Source: Bradyrhizobium sp. ARR65 (GTDB lineage Bacteria; Pseudomonadota; Alphaproteobacteria; Rhizobiales; Xanthobacteraceae). From it: a stretch of 64,000 bases of DNA. Position numbers and translations under genes: made by a program. The notes below the pieces were generated by a model that saw nothing but the letters and a program-made list of their open reading frames with translations, did not search any database and was not told where the DNA came from. The stretch's first letter is position 1. Each line of letters opens with the position of its first letter. This document shows, piece after piece, positions 34,529 to 44,587 of the stretch. The DNA lies in assembly GCF_000472385.1 (NCBI RefSeq), contig NZ_AWZU01000036.1:1-64000 (forward strand). Direction: 5' to 3'.

Positions 34529-35231
34529 GGCTCGGTCATATGGCACTTCGTCCGGCGCGGTCGAGAGGCGTGGACGATTGTTCATGCACATAGTCGTGTT
34601 GATGGTCGCCATCATGACGGTGCAGCTCTCTTTCGCGCAAACCTCCGCGGCAGGCGAAGCCAAGCCCGTCAAGATGGTGGTCCTGGGCGATTCATTGAGT
34701 GCGGGCCTTGGGCTGCCGGGACCTGCGGCATTTCCGGCCAGGCTACAAAAAGCTTTGAAGGACAAAGGCATAGAGGTGGAGATAACCAACGCCGGGGTGT
34801 CGGGCGACACCGCCTCCGCCGGCCGCGACCGGCTCGATTGGTCGGTGCCGGAGGGAACCCAGGCGGTGATCGTCGAACTCGGCGCCAACGACGCCTTGCG
34901 TGGCATCGATCCCAAGATCACGCGCGAGGCGCTCTCCGACATCATCGGCCGGCTGAAGAAGCGCGGAATCGCGGTGATGCTGTGCGGCATGCTGGCGCCG
35001 CCGAACTACGGCAGCGACTATGCGGCGCGCTTCGACGCGATCTACCCGGACCTTGCGAAAGCCTTCGACGTGCCGCTCTACCCGTTCTTCCTGAACGGCG
35101 TCGCGGCCGACGCGAAGCTCAACCAGGCGGATGGGATTCATCCCACCGCAGAAGGCGTCGACATTATCGTGAAGAATGTCTTGCCCACGGTGGAGGCATT
35201 TTTAGGCACGATAAAAGGTCAGCCTAGTTGA
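34527..35231 (+). CDS. tesA: SGNH-hydrolase arylesterase / thioesterase I (TesA-like)
   Basis: An exported lipase/esterase of the GDSL type. Counting from 34527, GDSLSAG is at 54-60 with the catalytic S56; ELGANDALRG is block III and DGIHPT holds the catalytic Asp and His. I chose the ATG at 34527 because it supplies an Arg-rich start (RRGRLF) to the signal peptide ending near FAQ; an ATG at 34584 would leave a signal with no positive charge. TesA hydrolyses acyl-CoA, lysophospholipids and aryl esters in the periplasm. Its place beside ybbA/ybbP matches E. coli. Confidence 0.88.
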   Translation: MARSYGTSSGAVERRGRLFMHIVVLMVAIMTVQLSFAQTSAAGEAKPVKMVVLGDSLSAGLGLPGPAAFPARLQKALKDKGIEVEITNAGVSGDTASAGRDRLDWSVPEGTQAVIVELGANDALRGIDPKITREALSDIIGRLKKRGIAVMLCGMLAPPNYGSDYAARFDAIYPDLAKAFDVPLYPFFLNGVAADAKLNQADGIHPTAEGVDIIVKNVLPTVEAFLGTIKGQPS

Positions 35232-35414
35232 AAAACGGGCAAGGTGACGCTTAACCCTGTACGTGCTTCTACGGGGCTTTCCGCTTCGTTAACGCAGGAT
35301 GCTTCGCAGAGTCACATAACTACGGTACAAATTCTGCATCGGTGATTCGCCGCCGGGATTTGTGGTCAGGTCCGATCTGCCTGGATCGGGCCGCAAGCAT
35401 CGGGAGTCCTGACG

Positions 35415-35951
35415 ATGCCGCGCTTGTTTACTGGTCTGGAAATCCCGCCAGATGTCTGCCAGACGCTTTCCAGCTTGCGAGGTGGTCTCCCCGGCGCCCG
35501 TTGGATCGATCCCGAAAATTACCACGTCACATTGCGCTTCATCGGCGATATCGACGGCGCCTCCGCCCACGAGATCGCCTCGATGCTGGAGCGGGTCGAT
35601 CGCAAGCCGTTCGAGGTGACGGTGCGGGGTCTCTCCAGCTTCGGCGGACGCAAGCCGCGCGCGGTGGTCGCTACCATCGTGCCGAGCCGGCCGCTGATCG
35701 AGCTGCAGGCGGAACTGGAACGGCTGATGCAGCGCATCGGGCTTGATCCGGAGGGACGCAAATTCATTCCGCACGTCACGCTGGCGCGGCTCTACGATGC
35801 TTCGAGCCAGGACGTTGCCGATTATCTCTCGCTACGCGGTTATTTCCCAAGCAAGGTCTTCACCGCCGAGCGCTTCGTGCTGTTTTCCTCGCGCGCCTCC
35901 ACCGGAGGCGGCCCCTATGTCGTCGAGGATTCCTACGCGCTGAGCGCGTGA
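35415..35951 (+). CDS. thpR: RNA 2',3'-cyclic phosphodiesterase (ThpR / 2H family)
   Basis: A 178-residue member of the 2H phosphoesterases. The two catalytic motifs are HVTLRF (from H37) and HVTLAR (from H120), and the LFTGLEIP start is typical. It opens 2',3'-cyclic phosphates on RNA ends and can reverse 2'-5' RNA ligation in vitro; its role in the cell is not clear. It stands alone, with repeats after its stop. Confidence 0.93.
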   Translation: MPRLFTGLEIPPDVCQTLSSLRGGLPGARWIDPENYHVTLRFIGDIDGASAHEIASMLERVDRKPFEVTVRGLSSFGGRKPRAVVATIVPSRPLIELQAELERLMQRIGLDPEGRKFIPHVTLARLYDASSQDVADYLSLRGYFPSKVFTAERFVLFSSRASTGGGPYVVEDSYALSA

Positions 35952-35976
35952 TCGTGCTCTCTAAGATCCGCCGTCG

Positions 35977-36097
35977 TCATGGCCGGGCTTGTCCCGGGCA
36001 TCGACGCTCCTTTCGCCGTCATTCCGGGATGGTCCGAAGGACCAGACCCGGAATCTCCGGATTCCGGGTTCGATGCTGCGCATCGCCCCGGAATGAC
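35977..36097. repeat. Composite intergenic repeat (CATGGCCGGG plus CCCCGGAATGAC families)
   Basis: GTCATGGCCGGGCTTGTCC is followed by GTCATTCCGGGATGGTCC, GGACCAGACCCGGAATCTCC, GGATTCCGGGTTCG and CATCGCCCCGGAATGAC. Two repeat types appear joined head to tail between thpR and zapE. Confidence 0.75.
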
Positions 36098-36171
36098 GGT
36101 AGCGGATTCGACATACCCCCGCTGCAAATGTCGACTTGCAATTTTCGGCCGGCTGAGGCCGAAAGAGATCC

Positions 36172-37356
36172 ATGCTCACGCCACCTTCCTCTTCGTTCCA
36201 AGCCCAATACCAGGCTCTGATCTCGTCTGGCGCCATCGAGGCCGATGCGGCCCAGGCCGAGGTCGTGGAAGCCTTCGCGAGCCTGGAACGTCGCCTTGCG
36301 GGCTATAAGCCGTCGCGCAAGCAGAGCCTGTTCGGCCGTCTGTTCGGCGACAAGAGCGACACACCGCCGCGCGGCCTCTACGTTCATGGCGAGGTCGGCC
36401 GCGGCAAGACCATGCTGATGGACCTGTTCTTTCAGGCGAGCCCCGTCACGCACAAGCGCAGGGCCCATTTCAACGAATTCATGGCCGAGGTGCATGAGCG
36501 CATCTATGGCTACCGGCAAAACATCGCCCGCGGCGAGATCGCCGACACCGACGTCATCGCGCTCACCGCGGGCGCGATTTTCGACGAGGCGTGGCTGCTT
36601 TGCTTTGACGAGTTCCACGTCACCGACATCGCCGACGCGATGATCCTCGGGCGATTGTTCGCAAAGCTCTTCGAGCTCGGCACCGTGGTTGCGGCGACCT
36701 CAAACGTCGCTCCGGAGGATCTTTACAAAGGCGGCCTCAACCGCGCGCTGTTCCTGCCCTTCATCGCGCAGATCGAGGCGCATATGGACGTGCTGCGGTT
36801 GGACGCCAGAACCGATTTCCGGCTGGAGAAGCTCGCCGGCGTCAAGATGTGGCTGGTGCCGGCCGATGCGGAAGCGGGTCGCGCACTCGACACGGCCTGG
36901 GCGAAACTGACCGGCCACGCCAAGTGCAAGCCGCGCGATATTTCGATCAAGGGGCGCATCCTGCACGTGCCGTGCTCCTCGCACGGCGTCGCGCGATTTG
37001 CCTTTGCCGATCTCTGCGAAAAGCCGCTGGCGGCATCGGACTATCTGCGGCTCGCGCACGACTATCATACCATCCTGATCGATCGCATTCCGGTGATGGA
37101 CTATCCGCAGCGCAATGCCGCCAAGCGCTTCATCTCGCTGATCGACACGCTCTATGACAATGCCGTGAAGCTGATGGCTTCAGCCGACGCTGATCCGATG
37201 TCGCTCTATGTTGCGACCGAAGGCCACGAGGCCAACGAGTTCAAGCGCACCTCCTCGCGCCTGATCGAGATGAGCTCGGATTCCTACCTGGCGCTGCCGC
37301 ACGGACGAAAGGATTCCGCCGCCAGCGGCGCCACCACGGGGCTGGTGGAGACGTAA
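36172..37356 (+). CDS. zapE: Cell division protein ZapE (AFG1-like ATPase)
   Basis: A 394-residue AAA-type ATPase of the Afg1/LACE1 family. Walker A is GEVGRGKT (73-80), Walker B is LLCFDEFHVTD, and VAATSNVAPEDLYKGGLNR contains sensor 1. In E. coli ZapE associates with the FtsZ ring late in division or under low oxygen; mitochondrial relatives act in respiratory-chain quality control, which fits the neighbouring TCA and respiration genes. GAGATCC precedes the ATG but no strong Shine-Dalgarno sequence is visible. Confidence 0.94.
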   Translation: MLTPPSSSFQAQYQALISSGAIEADAAQAEVVEAFASLERRLAGYKPSRKQSLFGRLFGDKSDTPPRGLYVHGEVGRGKTMLMDLFFQASPVTHKRRAHFNEFMAEVHERIYGYRQNIARGEIADTDVIALTAGAIFDEAWLLCFDEFHVTDIADAMILGRLFAKLFELGTVVAATSNVAPEDLYKGGLNRALFLPFIAQIEAHMDVLRLDARTDFRLEKLAGVKMWLVPADAEAGRALDTAWAKLTGHAKCKPRDISIKGRILHVPCSSHGVARFAFADLCEKPLAASDYLRLAHDYHTILIDRIPVMDYPQRNAAKRFISLIDTLYDNAVKLMASADADPMSLYVATEGHEANEFKRTSSRLIEMSSDSYLALPHGRKDSAASGATTGLVET

Positions 37357-37379
37357 GCAGCGCTGTCGTTCGGTTGGCA

Positions 37380-37512
37380 CTGTCATTCTCGGGCGCGGCA
37401 ACGGGTCCGCACCGAAGCTCGGCCCGATCACAGGCTCCGCGCGAATCCGGAATCTGGAGGTTGTGGCGCGAGATTCCGGGCTCGATGCTGGCGTAGCGCC
37501 CGGAAGGACAGG
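37380..37512. repeat. Degenerate intergenic repeat (CCCCGGAATGAC family)
   Basis: GTCATTCTCGGGCGCGG, GCGAATCCGGAATCTGG, GCGAGATTCCGGGCTCG and TAGCGCCCGGAAGGAC follow the family order but with many changes. It lies upstream of mdh. Confidence 0.55.
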
Positions 37513-37640
37513 GGGCCGCCCTGACCGAATTCAGGGCAGGTGCGACAATTGGGCATGGCGCGACTTGAACGTATCAGTCGAAAGCGATAACAGCCACTCG
37601 ACTTCAAACCTCCCGGCTCGGGTTCAAAGGACAGGCTTCC

Positions 37641-38609
37641 ATGGCACGCGACAAGATTGCTTTGATTGGCTCCGGTCAAATCGGCGGAACGCTGGCTCAC
37701 CTCATCGGCTTGAAGGAGCTTGGCGATGTGGTGCTGTTCGATATTGCCGAGGGGGTGCCGCAGGGCAAAGCGCTCGACATTGCGCAATCCTCGCCGGTCG
37801 ACGGTTTCGACGCCCAGTATTCCGGCGCCAATTCCTACGAGGCGCTCGACAACGCCGACGTCTGCATCGTCACCGCGGGCGTGCCGCGCAAGCCCGGCAT
37901 GAGCCGCGATGATCTGCTCTCCATCAATCTCAAGGTCATGGAGCAGGTCGGCGCCGGCATCAAGAAATACGCGCCGAACGCCTTCGTCATCTGCATCACC
38001 AACCCGCTCGACGCCATGGTCTGGGCGCTGCAGAAGGCTTCCGGCCTGCCGCACAAAAAGGTGGTCGGCATGGCTGGCGTGCTGGACTCCGCGCGCTTCC
38101 GCTACTTCCTCGCCGATGAGTTCAACGTCTCGGTCGAGGACGTCACCGCCTTCGTGCTCGGCGGCCATGGCGACACCATGGTGCCGCTGGCGCGCTACTC
38201 CACGGTAGCAGGCATTCCGCTGCCCGACCTCGTCAAGATGGGGTGGACCTCGCAGGCTCGCATTGACGAGATCGTCGACCGTACCCGCAATGGCGGTGCC
38301 GAGATCGTCAATCTGCTGAAGACCGGCTCGGCCTATTACGCGCCGGCGGCCTCGGCGATCGCGATGGCCGAGAGCTATCTGCGCGACAAGAAGCGCGTGC
38401 TGCCCTGCGCCGCTTACCTCAACGGCGAGTATGGCGTGAAGGACATGTATGTCGGCGTGCCGGTCGTGATCGGCGGCAAGGGCGTCGAGCGTATCGTCGA
38501 GATCGAACTCGCCGGCAAGGACCGCGAGGGTTTCGACAAGTCGGTCGCCGCCGTGCAGGGGCTGGTCGATGCCTGCAAGAAGATCGCGCCCGACCTGCTC
38601 GGCCGGTAA
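37641..38609 (+). CDS. mdh: Malate dehydrogenase
   Basis: A 322-residue NAD-dependent malate dehydrogenase of the LDH-like type, oxidising malate to oxaloacetate. The dinucleotide fold has IGSGQIGG (9-16) and D35 for NAD. Substrate arginines are R83, R89 and R153, and the catalytic pair is D149 and H176 (GGHGDTMVP). R83 in VPRKPGMSR is the residue that selects malate over lactate. It heads the TCA block: sucC starts 124 bases downstream on the same strand. Confidence 0.97.
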   Translation: MARDKIALIGSGQIGGTLAHLIGLKELGDVVLFDIAEGVPQGKALDIAQSSPVDGFDAQYSGANSYEALDNADVCIVTAGVPRKPGMSRDDLLSINLKVMEQVGAGIKKYAPNAFVICITNPLDAMVWALQKASGLPHKKVVGMAGVLDSARFRYFLADEFNVSVEDVTAFVLGGHGDTMVPLARYSTVAGIPLPDLVKMGWTSQARIDEIVDRTRNGGAEIVNLLKTGSAYYAPAASAIAMAESYLRDKKRVLPCAAYLNGEYGVKDMYVGVPVVIGGKGVERIVEIELAGKDREGFDKSVAAVQGLVDACKKIAPDLLGR

Positions 38610-38657
38610 TTTCCTTGCCTCGCCAAAATCGCTCGGCTTCGGGCCTTGAAGCTGGAT

Positions 38658-38674
38658 TGGTATATGGTATACCA
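38658..38674 (+). promoter_or_regulatory. Operator-like dyad upstream of sucC
   Basis: TGGTATA-TGG-TATACCA is a perfect 7-bp inverted repeat and at the same time two direct copies of TGGTATA. It lies 59 bases before the sucC ATG in the mdh-sucC gap. Sites of this form are used by GntR/FadR-type regulators, but the regulator here is unknown. Confidence 0.4.
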
Positions 38675-38733
38675 GGGCGAAATCGGCGTGGATCTTTTGC
38701 AATTCACCGGATGAGGGTTGGGGAGCGTCCCTG

Positions 38734-39930
<1,197 letters not shown>

Positions 39931-39935
39931 CGGCC

Positions 39936-40415
39936 ATGGCCGAGGACCATCTCGCCGCACCGGCGCCTCTGGAAGAGCATCGCAGATTGGGCGTGTTCGC
40001 GGGCGAATGGAGCGGCGAGGAGGTGGTCTATCCCTCGCGCTGGGTAGAGGGCGGGCCAGCGACCTCGCAGGTCGTCGCCCGCATGGACCTCAACGGCTTC
40101 TACCTTATCCAGGACACAAGGCAGACGCGCGACGGCAGGGAGAGCTTTGCCGCCCATGCGCTCTTCACCTATGACCGCGAGGATCGGCTTTACAAACTGT
40201 TCTGGCACGACTCGCTGGGCTATTTCCCGCCCTCGCCGGCCTCCGGCTCCTGGGTCGGTAAGGTGCTGACCCTGGTGCGCGGGTCGCTGCGCGGCAATGC
40301 GCGCCACATCTACGAGATCATCGATGACGACAGCTATTCGATGAAGATCCAGTTCTCGCCGGATGCCGAGGGGTGGAGCGACGTGCTCACCGGCGTCTAC
40401 AAGCGGATCCACTGA
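39936..40415 (+). CDS. DUF1579-like protein between sucC and sucD
   Basis: A 159-residue soluble protein without signal peptide. It begins with the pattern HRRLGVFAGEWSGEE, continues with alternating strands (FYLIQDTRQTRDGRESFAAH, YKLFWHDSLGYFP) and ends in VYKRIH. This resembles the lipocalin-like beta-barrel of DUF1579 proteins; the assignment is by pattern only. The Shine-Dalgarno GGGAG overlaps the sucC stop, and the gene starts five bases after sucC and ends 32 bases before sucD, so it must be cotranscribed. The function is unknown; a ligand- or CoA-linked accessory role is only a guess. Confidence 0.7.
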   Translation: MAEDHLAAPAPLEEHRRLGVFAGEWSGEEVVYPSRWVEGGPATSQVVARMDLNGFYLIQDTRQTRDGRESFAAHALFTYDREDRLYKLFWHDSLGYFPPSPASGSWVGKVLTLVRGSLRGNARHIYEIIDDDSYSMKIQFSPDAEGWSDVLTGVYKRIH

Positions 40416-40447
40416 CAAACGACATCCACGCGGAAGCAGCAACAGAC

Positions 40448-41332
40448 ATGTCCATCCTGATCGACAAGAACACCAAGGTCATCTGCCAGGGTTTCACCGG
40501 CAAGAACGGCACCTTCCACTCGGAGGCTGCGATCGCCTATGGGACCAAGATGGTCGGCGGCACCTCGCCGGGCAAAGGCGGTGCGACCCATCTGGGCCTG
40601 CCGGTGTTCGATACGGTGCGGGAAGCGCGCGAAAAGACCGGTGCGGACGCATCCGTGATCTACGTGCCGCCGCCGGGCGCGGCGGATGCGATCTGCGAAG
40701 CGATCGATGCTGAGATTCCGCTGATCGTCTGCATCACCGAGGGCATTCCGGTGCTGGACATGGTGCGGGTGAAGCGCTCGCTCTCGGGCTCGAAGTCGCG
40801 CCTGATCGGGCCGAACTGCCCCGGCGTGATGACGGCTGGCGAGTGCAAGATCGGTATCATGCCGGCCAATATCTTCAAGCCGGGCAATGTCGGCATCGTC
40901 TCCCGCTCGGGCACGCTGACCTATGAGGCCGTGTTCCAGACCACGCAGGAGGGCCTCGGCCAGACCACCGCGGTCGGCATCGGCGGCGACCCCGTCAAGG
41001 GCACCGAGTTCATCGACGTGCTGGAAATGTTCCTGGCCGACCCCAAGACCACCTCGATCATCATGATCGGCGAGATCGGCGGCTCGGCCGAGGAGGACGC
41101 CGCGCAATTCATCAAGGATGAGGCCAAGCGGGGCCGCAAGAAGCCGATGGTCGGGTTCATCGCTGGCGTCACGGCGCCCCCCGGCCGGCGCATGGGTCAT
41201 GCCGGCGCCATCATTTCCGGCGGCAAGGGCGACGCCCGGTCCAAGACGGAGGCCATGGAATCTGCTGGAATTACAGTGTCCCCGTCGCCAGCCCGGCTCG
41301 GACACACGCTTGCCGAAAAATTGAAGCGCTGA
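40448..41332 (+). CDS. sucD: Succinyl-CoA synthetase alpha subunit
   Basis: A 294-residue subunit that carries the phosphorylated histidine (H251 in MGHAGAIISGG) and binds CoA through its N-terminal Rossmann domain (KVICQGFTGKNGTFHSEAA). GPNCPGVM and GEIGGSAEEDAA are intact. The ATG at 40448 gives MSILIDKNT; upstream in-frame codons overlap the previous gene. It is followed by sucA after 139 bases. Confidence 0.98.
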   Translation: MSILIDKNTKVICQGFTGKNGTFHSEAAIAYGTKMVGGTSPGKGGATHLGLPVFDTVREAREKTGADASVIYVPPPGAADAICEAIDAEIPLIVCITEGIPVLDMVRVKRSLSGSKSRLIGPNCPGVMTAGECKIGIMPANIFKPGNVGIVSRSGTLTYEAVFQTTQEGLGQTTAVGIGGDPVKGTEFIDVLEMFLADPKTTSIIMIGEIGGSAEEDAAQFIKDEAKRGRKKPMVGFIAGVTAPPGRRMGHAGAIISGGKGDARSKTEAMESAGITVSPSPARLGHTLAEKLKR

Positions 41333-41402
41333 TTCAGTCTTTCGTCCTTTTCGGCCTGAACATTTACACTAAATAAGGTAAACGGTCCCTAAGACCGCCG
41401 CG

Positions 41403-41445
41403 CTGACCCGCTGCCGTGGGTCGGCGACCGCGCCTTTTCGGTCGC
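41403..41445 (+). promoter_or_regulatory. Two adjoining hairpins in the sucA leader
   Basis: CTGACCC (41403-41409) pairs with GGGTCGG (41418-41424), and GCGACCG (41424-41430) with CGGTCGC (41439-41445); the two stems share one base. They lie 27 bases before the sucA ATG. No T run follows, so this is not a normal terminator. It may stabilise or process the mRNA between sucD and sucA. Confidence 0.5.
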
Positions 41446-41471
41446 GCGAAGTAAATCACCAGGACTCGATC

Positions 41472-44429
41472 ATGTCTCGCCAAGACGCGAACGCCGCCTT
41501 TGCCCTCTCTTCATTTCTGCAGGGCACCAACGCCACCTACATCGACGACATCTACGCCCGTTACGAGAAAGACCCGGCCTCGGTCGACAGGGAGTGGCAG
41601 GAGTTTTTCAAGAGCCTGAAGGACCAGCCGGCGGACGTCATCAAGAACGTCGAAGGTCCCTCCTGGAGCCGCGACAACTGGCCGCTGACCCCCCAGGACG
41701 AGCTGACGAGCGCGCTCGACGGCAACTGGGCCACCGTCGAGAAGGCGGTCGGCCAGAAGATCGCCGCCAAGGCGCAGGCCAAGGGCGCCGAGATCACCGC
41801 CGCCGAGCTGCACCAGGCGACGCGCGATTCAGTGCGGGCCTTGATGCTCATCCGCGCTTACCGCATGCGCGGTCATTTCCACGCCAATCTCGATCCGCTC
41901 GGGATCGAGCAGCATCCGAGCCGTGAAGAGCTCGACCCGCGCACCTACGGTTTCGAGGAGGCCGATTTCGATCGCAAGATCTTCCTCGATCATGTGCTGG
42001 GCCTCGAATACGGCACGTTGCGCGAGATCGTGACGATCTGCGAGCGCACCTACTGCCAGACGCTCGGCGTCGAGTTCATGCACATTTCCAATGCGGCGCA
42101 GAAGGCCTGGATCCAGGAGCGCATCGAAGGCCCGGACAAGGAGATCAGTTTCACCCGCGAGGGCCGCAGGGCCATTCTGAACAAGCTGATCGAGACCGAA
42201 GGCTTCGAAAAGTTCTGCGACGTCAAGTTCACGGGAACCAAGCGCTTCGGGTTGGACGGCGGCGAATCACTGATCCCGGCGCTCGAGCAGATCATCAAGC
42301 GCGGCGGCAATCTCGGCGTGAAGGAGATCGTTGTGGGCATGCCGCATCGCGGCCGTCTCAACGTGCTCACCCAAGTCATGGGCAAGCCGCACCGCGCGCT
42401 GTTCCACGAGTTCAAGGGCGGCTCGGCGAACCCTGACGACGTCGAAGGTTCGGGCGACGTGAAGTACCACCTCGGTGCTTCGTCCGATCGCGAGTTCGAC
42501 GGCAACCGCATCCATCTGTCGCTGACCGCGAATCCCTCGCATCTTGAAATTGTCGATCCCGTGGTGCTCGGCAAGGTGCGTGCCAAGCAGGATCAGCATG
42601 GCGATCCGCCCGATATGCGCATTTCGGTGCTGCCGCTCCTGATGCATGGCGACGCGGCGTTCGCCGGCCAGGGCGTGGTGGCCGAATGCTTCAGCCTGTC
42701 GGACCTGAAGGGTTACCGCACCGGCGGTTCCCTGCATTTCATCGTCAACAACCAGATCGGCTTCACCACCTATCCGCGTTACTCGCGCTCCTCGCCCTAT
42801 CCGTCCGATGTGGCGAAGATGATCGACGCGCCGATCTTCCATGTGAATGGCGATGATCCGGAAGCGGTGGTGTTCGCCGCCAAGGTCGCGATTGAGTTCC
42901 GGCAGAAATTCCACAAGCCTGTCGTAATCGACATGTGGTGTTATCGCCGCCACGGTCACAACGAGGGCGACGAGCCGGGCTTCACCCAGCCGGTGATGTA
43001 CAAGCGGATCGCCTCGCACCCCTCCACGCTGGAGATCTATGCCAAGCGCCTGATTGCCGATGGCGTGGTCACCGAAGGCGAAGTCGAGAAAGCCAAGGCG
43101 GACTGGCGCGCGCGGCTTGATGCCGAGTTCGAGGCGGGTGCCGGCTATAAGCCGAACAAAGCCGATTGGCTGGACGGCAAATGGGCCGGCTTCAAGATCG
43201 CCGACCAGGAAGAGGATGCCCGCCGCGGCGTCACCGGCGTCGAGATCGCGACGCTCAAGGATATCGGCCGCAAGATCACCAAGGTGCCGGATGGCTTCCG
43301 GGTTCACCGCACCATCCAGCGCTTCCTCGACAACCGTGCCAAGGCGATTGAGAGCGGCGTCGGCATCGACTGGGCAACCGGCGAGGCTTTGGCTTTCTGC
43401 ACGCTCCTGCAGGAAGGCTATCACGTGCGGCTCTCCGGGCAGGATTCCGAACGCGGCACCTTCTCGCAGCGCCATTCGGTCCTGATCGATCAGGAAGACG
43501 AGAGCCGCTACACGCCGTTCAATCATCTCGGTGGCGAGCAGGGCCATTACGAGGTCATCAACTCGCTGTTGTCGGAAGAAGCCGTGCTCGGCTTCGAATA
43601 TGGCTACTCGCTCGCCGAGCCGAATGCGCTCGCGGTATGGGAGGCGCAGTTCGGCGATTTCGCCAATGGCGCGCAGGTCGTGTTCGACCAGTTCATCTCC
43701 TCTGGCGAACGCAAATGGCTGCGTATGTCCGGCCTCGTCTGCATGCTGCCGCATGGTTATGAGGGCCAGGGACCGGAACACTCGTCGGCCCGGCTCGAGC
43801 GGTACTTGCAGATGTGCGCCGAAGACAACATGCAGGTGGCCTATCCGACCACGCCCGCCAATTACTTCCACGTGCTGCGGCGGCAGCTGCATCGCGAGAT
43901 CAGGAAGCCCTTGATCCTGATGACGCCGAAGTCGCTCTTGCGCCACAAGCGTGCGGTGTCAAGGCTCGAGGAGCTGGCAAAGGGCACGACCTTCCACCGC
44001 ATCCTCTACGATGACGCGCAGATGCAGCCCGATGAGAAGATCAAGCTGGTGCCGGATGACAAGATCCGTCGCGTGATCCTGTGCTCGGGCAAGGTCTATT
44101 ACGATCTTTACGAAGAGCGCGAGAAGCGCGGCATCGACGACATCTACCTGATGCGCATCGAGCAGCTCTATCCGGTGCCGCTGAAGGCGCTGGTGATGGA
44201 GCTCGCCCGCTTCAAGGGCGCCGAGATGGTCTGGTGCCAGGAAGAGCCGCGCAACATGGGCGCGTGGCACTTCATCGAGCCGTATCTGGAGTGGGTGCTG
44301 AACCAGGTTGGCGCCACGCATCGCCGCCCGCGTTACGCCGGCCGCGCCGCGGCGGCGGCGACCGCGACCGGTTTGATGTCGAAGCACCTCGCCCAGCTCA
44401 AGGCACTGCTGGACGACGCGCTGAACTAA
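41472..44429 (+). CDS. sucA: 2-oxoglutarate dehydrogenase E1 component
   Basis: A 985-residue thiamine-diphosphate enzyme that decarboxylates 2-oxoglutarate and passes the succinyl group to SucB. The N-terminal E2-binding segment (FLQGTNATYIDDIYARYEKDP region) is present, GMPHRGRLNVL and HGDAAFAGQGVV mark the ThDP domain, and FDQFISSGERKW with HGYEGQGPEHSSAR marks the transketolase pyrimidine domain. LYPVPLKAL and WCQEEPRNMG are at the C-terminus. Length is normal for alphaproteobacteria. Confidence 0.98.
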   Translation: MSRQDANAAFALSSFLQGTNATYIDDIYARYEKDPASVDREWQEFFKSLKDQPADVIKNVEGPSWSRDNWPLTPQDELTSALDGNWATVEKAVGQKIAAKAQAKGAEITAAELHQATRDSVRALMLIRAYRMRGHFHANLDPLGIEQHPSREELDPRTYGFEEADFDRKIFLDHVLGLEYGTLREIVTICERTYCQTLGVEFMHISNAAQKAWIQERIEGPDKEISFTREGRRAILNKLIETEGFEKFCDVKFTGTKRFGLDGGESLIPALEQIIKRGGNLGVKEIVVGMPHRGRLNVLTQVMGKPHRALFHEFKGGSANPDDVEGSGDVKYHLGASSDREFDGNRIHLSLTANPSHLEIVDPVVLGKVRAKQDQHGDPPDMRISVLPLLMHGDAAFAGQGVVAECFSLSDLKGYRTGGSLHFIVNNQIGFTTYPRYSRSSPYPSDVAKMIDAPIFHVNGDDPEAVVFAAKVAIEFRQKFHKPVVIDMWCYRRHGHNEGDEPGFTQPVMYKRIASHPSTLEIYAKRLIADGVVTEGEVEKAKADWRARLDAEFEAGAGYKPNKADWLDGKWAGFKIADQEEDARRGVTGVEIATLKDIGRKITKVPDGFRVHRTIQRFLDNRAKAIESGVGIDWATGEALAFCTLLQEGYHVRLSGQDSERGTFSQRHSVLIDQEDESRYTPFNHLGGEQGHYEVINSLLSEEAVLGFEYGYSLAEPNALAVWEAQFGDFANGAQVVFDQFISSGERKWLRMSGLVCMLPHGYEGQGPEHSSARLERYLQMCAEDNMQVAYPTTPANYFHVLRRQLHREIRKPLILMTPKSLLRHKRAVSRLEELAKGTTFHRILYDDAQMQPDEKIKLVPDDKIRRVILCSGKVYYDLYEEREKRGIDDIYLMRIEQLYPVPLKALVMELARFKGAEMVWCQEEPRNMGAWHFIEPYLEWVLNQVGATHRRPRYAGRAAAAATATGLMSKHLAQLKALLDDALN

Positions 44430-44445
44430 CCGCAATCCACCCACC

Positions 44446-44547
44446 CGTCATGCCCCGCGAAAGCGGGGCATCCAGCAGCCCGCGCCAGCGCCGTTTGAGT
44501 CTCGCCGGCTTGGGTTACTGGATCCTCCGCTTTCGCGGAGGATGACA
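44446..44547. repeat. Intergenic repeat inside the suc operon (GAATACTGGATCA family)
   Basis: GTCATGCCCCGCGAAAGCGG is followed by GGGCATCCAGCAGCCCG and ends in GGTTACTGGATCCTCCGC and CGCGGAGGATGACAG. It separates sucA from sucB. Confidence 0.72.
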
Positions 44548-44587
44548 GCCACGCTTTTGACGCACAGGTTTTTCGAGGAAAAGCATC

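Noticed and set aside
42267..43946. 559-codon minus-strand open frame opposite sucA
   Set aside because: Antisense shadow of sucA.
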